A stretch of DNA of 64,000 nucleotides, taken from positions 434,001-498,000 of the forward strand of contig NZ_CP034752.1 of assembly GCF_004295645.1 (NCBI RefSeq). Direction: 5' to 3'. The position numbers and the translations under genes were made by a program. The notes under the pieces were generated by a model. The model saw only the letters and a program-made list of their open reading frames with translations, was not told the origin of the DNA and did no database searches. The first letter of the stretch is position 1. Each line of letters begins with the position of its first letter. The DNA comes from Limnobaculum zhutongyuii. Its GTDB lineage: Bacteria > Pseudomonadota > Gammaproteobacteria > Enterobacterales > Enterobacteriaceae. This document shows positions 62,743 through 64,000 of the stretch, one piece after another.

Positions 62743-64000
62743 ATGCATATTCATATTCTTGGTATTTGTGGCACTTTCATGGGCGGTATTGCCATGTTGG
62801 CCCGTGCCCTCGGACATCAGGTCACCGGCTCTGATGCTAACGTTTATCCACCGATGAGTACGCTGTTAGAAAAACAGGGTATCGACCTCATTCAGGGATA
62901 TTCTCCATCGCAGCTTAATCCTCGTCCTGACCTGGTTATTATTGGTAATGCCATGGGGCGTGGCAATCCTTGCGTTGAAACGGTGTTGGAAGAGGGTATT
63001 CCATACACTTCCGGACCTCAGTGGTTACATGACAATGTATTGCGCGACCGTTGGGTGGTGGCCATTGCCGGTACTCACGGTAAAACGACTACCGCTGGTA
63101 TGGCGACCTGGATTTTAGAAAGCTGTGGCTATAAGCCCGGTTTTGTTATCGGCGGCGTGCCGGGAAATTTCGATGTCTCTGCTCGTCTGGGCGACAGTCC
63201 ATTTTTTGTGATTGAAGCCGATGAATATGACAGCGCCTTTTTTGATAAGCGTTCCAAATTTGTTCATTACTGCCCACGCACGCTGGTACTGAACAACCTT
63301 GAGTTTGATCATGCGGATATCTTCGAAGATTTACGCGCAATCCAGAAACAGTTCCACCATTTGGTGCGTTTAGTGCCGGGACAAGGCAAGATTTTACTGC
63401 CAGAAAACGATCTGAACTTAAAGCACGTGATTAATATGGGGTGCTGGAGTGAATTAGAAACCACCGGTGAAGGACAAGCATGGGCAGCAAATAAGCTCAC
63501 GGCTGATGCAAGTCATTATCAGGTGCTGTTAAATGGCGAGGTGGTAGGTGAAGTTAACTGGTCGCTGGTTGGTGAACACAATATGCAAAATGGTCTGATG
63601 GCTATCGCTGCGGCTCGTCATGTTGGTGTTCAACCTCAGGACGCTTGCCGTGCGCTGAATGACTTCATTAATGCTCGTCGTCGTCTGGAATTACGCGGCG
63701 AGGTTAATGGCGTTACCGTTTATGATGATTTTGCTCACCACCCAACGGCCATTCTGGCTACGCTGACGGCTCTACGCAGTAAAGTTGGCGGAACTGCTCG
63801 TATTCTGGCGGTGTTAGAACCACGCTCAAATACGATGAAGATGGGCGTGAGCAAAGATGAACTGGCTCCGGCATTTGGTCGGGCGGATGAAGTCTTCTTG
63901 TTGCAGCCGGCAAATCTTCCCTGGCAGGTGTCTGATGTAACCGATGCCTGTATTCAGCCCGCTCACTGGTCTGGTGATTTGGATACTCTGGTAGATATGA
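62743..64000 (+). CDS. mpl: UDP-N-acetylmuramate:L-Ala-gamma-D-Glu-meso-DAP ligase Mpl (C-terminus outside window)
   Basis: Mpl reattaches recycled tripeptide to UDP-MurNAc in murein recycling. From the ATG at 62743 about 419 codons are visible with no stop before the window end; E. coli Mpl has about 457 residues, so roughly 40 are missing. Features are the N-terminal Rossmann motif HILGICGTFMGGIAMLARALGH, the ATP loop AGTHGKTTTAGM, EADEYDSAFFDKRSKFVHY, NNLEFDHADIF and DDFAHHPTAI, all Mur ligase signatures. It is divergent from fbp across 171 bp. Confidence 0.97.
   Translation, partial: MHIHILGICGTFMGGIAMLARALGHQVTGSDANVYPPMSTLLEKQGIDLIQGYSPSQLNPRPDLVIIGNAMGRGNPCVETVLEEGIPYTSGPQWLHDNVLRDRWVVAIAGTHGKTTTAGMATWILESCGYKPGFVIGGVPGNFDVSARLGDSPFFVIEADEYDSAFFDKRSKFVHYCPRTLVLNNLEFDHADIFEDLRAIQKQFHHLVRLVPGQGKILLPENDLNLKHVINMGCWSELETTGEGQAWAANKLTADASHYQVLLNGEVVGEVNWSLVGEHNMQNGLMAIAAARHVGVQPQDACRALNDFINARRRLELRGEVNGVTVYDDFAHHPTAILATLTALRSKVGGTARILAVLEPRSNTMKMGVSKDELAPAFGRADEVFLLQPANLPWQVSDVTDACIQPAHWSGDLDTLVDM

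Overview
This window looks like a chromosomal segment from a gammaproteobacterium of the order Enterobacterales that is not a close relative of Escherichia coli. The core gene order follows the E. coli 94-96 min region: queG/nnr-tsaE-amiB-mutL-miaA-hfq-hflX-hflK-hflC ... purA-nsrR-rnr-rlmB ... rpsF-priB-rpsR-rplI ... ytfB, fklB, ytfE, cysQ, ytfK, ytfL, msrA, tamA-tamB-ytfP, ppa, fbp, mpl. The proteins are clearly diverged from E. coli, and the intergenic content is different. A Budvicia/Pragia/Limnobaculum-type lineage would fit, but that is a guess. No rRNA, tRNA, insertion sequence, prophage or CRISPR array was recognised.

Layout. (1) 1-11.4 kb is a conserved housekeeping block: NAD(P)HX repair, t6A tRNA modification, peptidoglycan amidase, mismatch repair, i6A tRNA modification, Hfq, HflX and the HflKC complex. 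(2) 11.4-16.5 kb is an accessory insertion where E. coli has yjeT. It begins with a repeat island: two 138-bp direct repeats, several palindromes and a 14-copy heptanucleotide tract. The fruBKA fructose PTS operon follows, with two Cra-like operators. (3) 16.5-21.9 kb carries purA, nsrR, rnr and rlmB. (4) 21.9-44.2 kb is the main accessory region. It holds a GST, an AEC permease, a giant ESPR-type autotransporter split by an in-frame amber codon, a YheO/DauR-like regulator, a YbaK-like deacylase, an uncharacterised exported protein coupled to a DUF3142 protein, an autotransporter with a HExxH metalloprotease signature, and a PLP enzyme-RidA pair. A structured repeat occurs twice here, once on each side of the giant autotransporter region. 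(5) 44.2-45.8 kb is the S6-PriB-S18-L9 operon with a recognisable promoter and autoregulatory leader. (6) 45.9-64 kb is the ytf region, including a DUF488 gene broken by an in-frame TAA, NsrR-controlled ytfE, the TamA/TamB outer-membrane assembly system, a new 37-codon membrane peptide candidate, and fbp/mpl.

How the parts connect. NsrR (18.2 kb) probably represses ytfE (49.9 kb), which has a near-perfect NsrR operator upstream. TamA/TamB could assist insertion of outer-membrane proteins such as the autotransporters. fruBKA brings in fructose and fbp makes fructose-6-phosphate for gluconeogenesis; both are typical Cra targets, although a Cra site is visible only at fru. mpl and amiB act in murein recycling and cell separation.

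The observations most worth checking are the amber-interrupted autotransporter, the two structured dispersed repeats with compensatory stem changes, the heptamer tract, the sORF/hairpin leader before purA, and the small membrane ORF between ppa and the TSUP permease.
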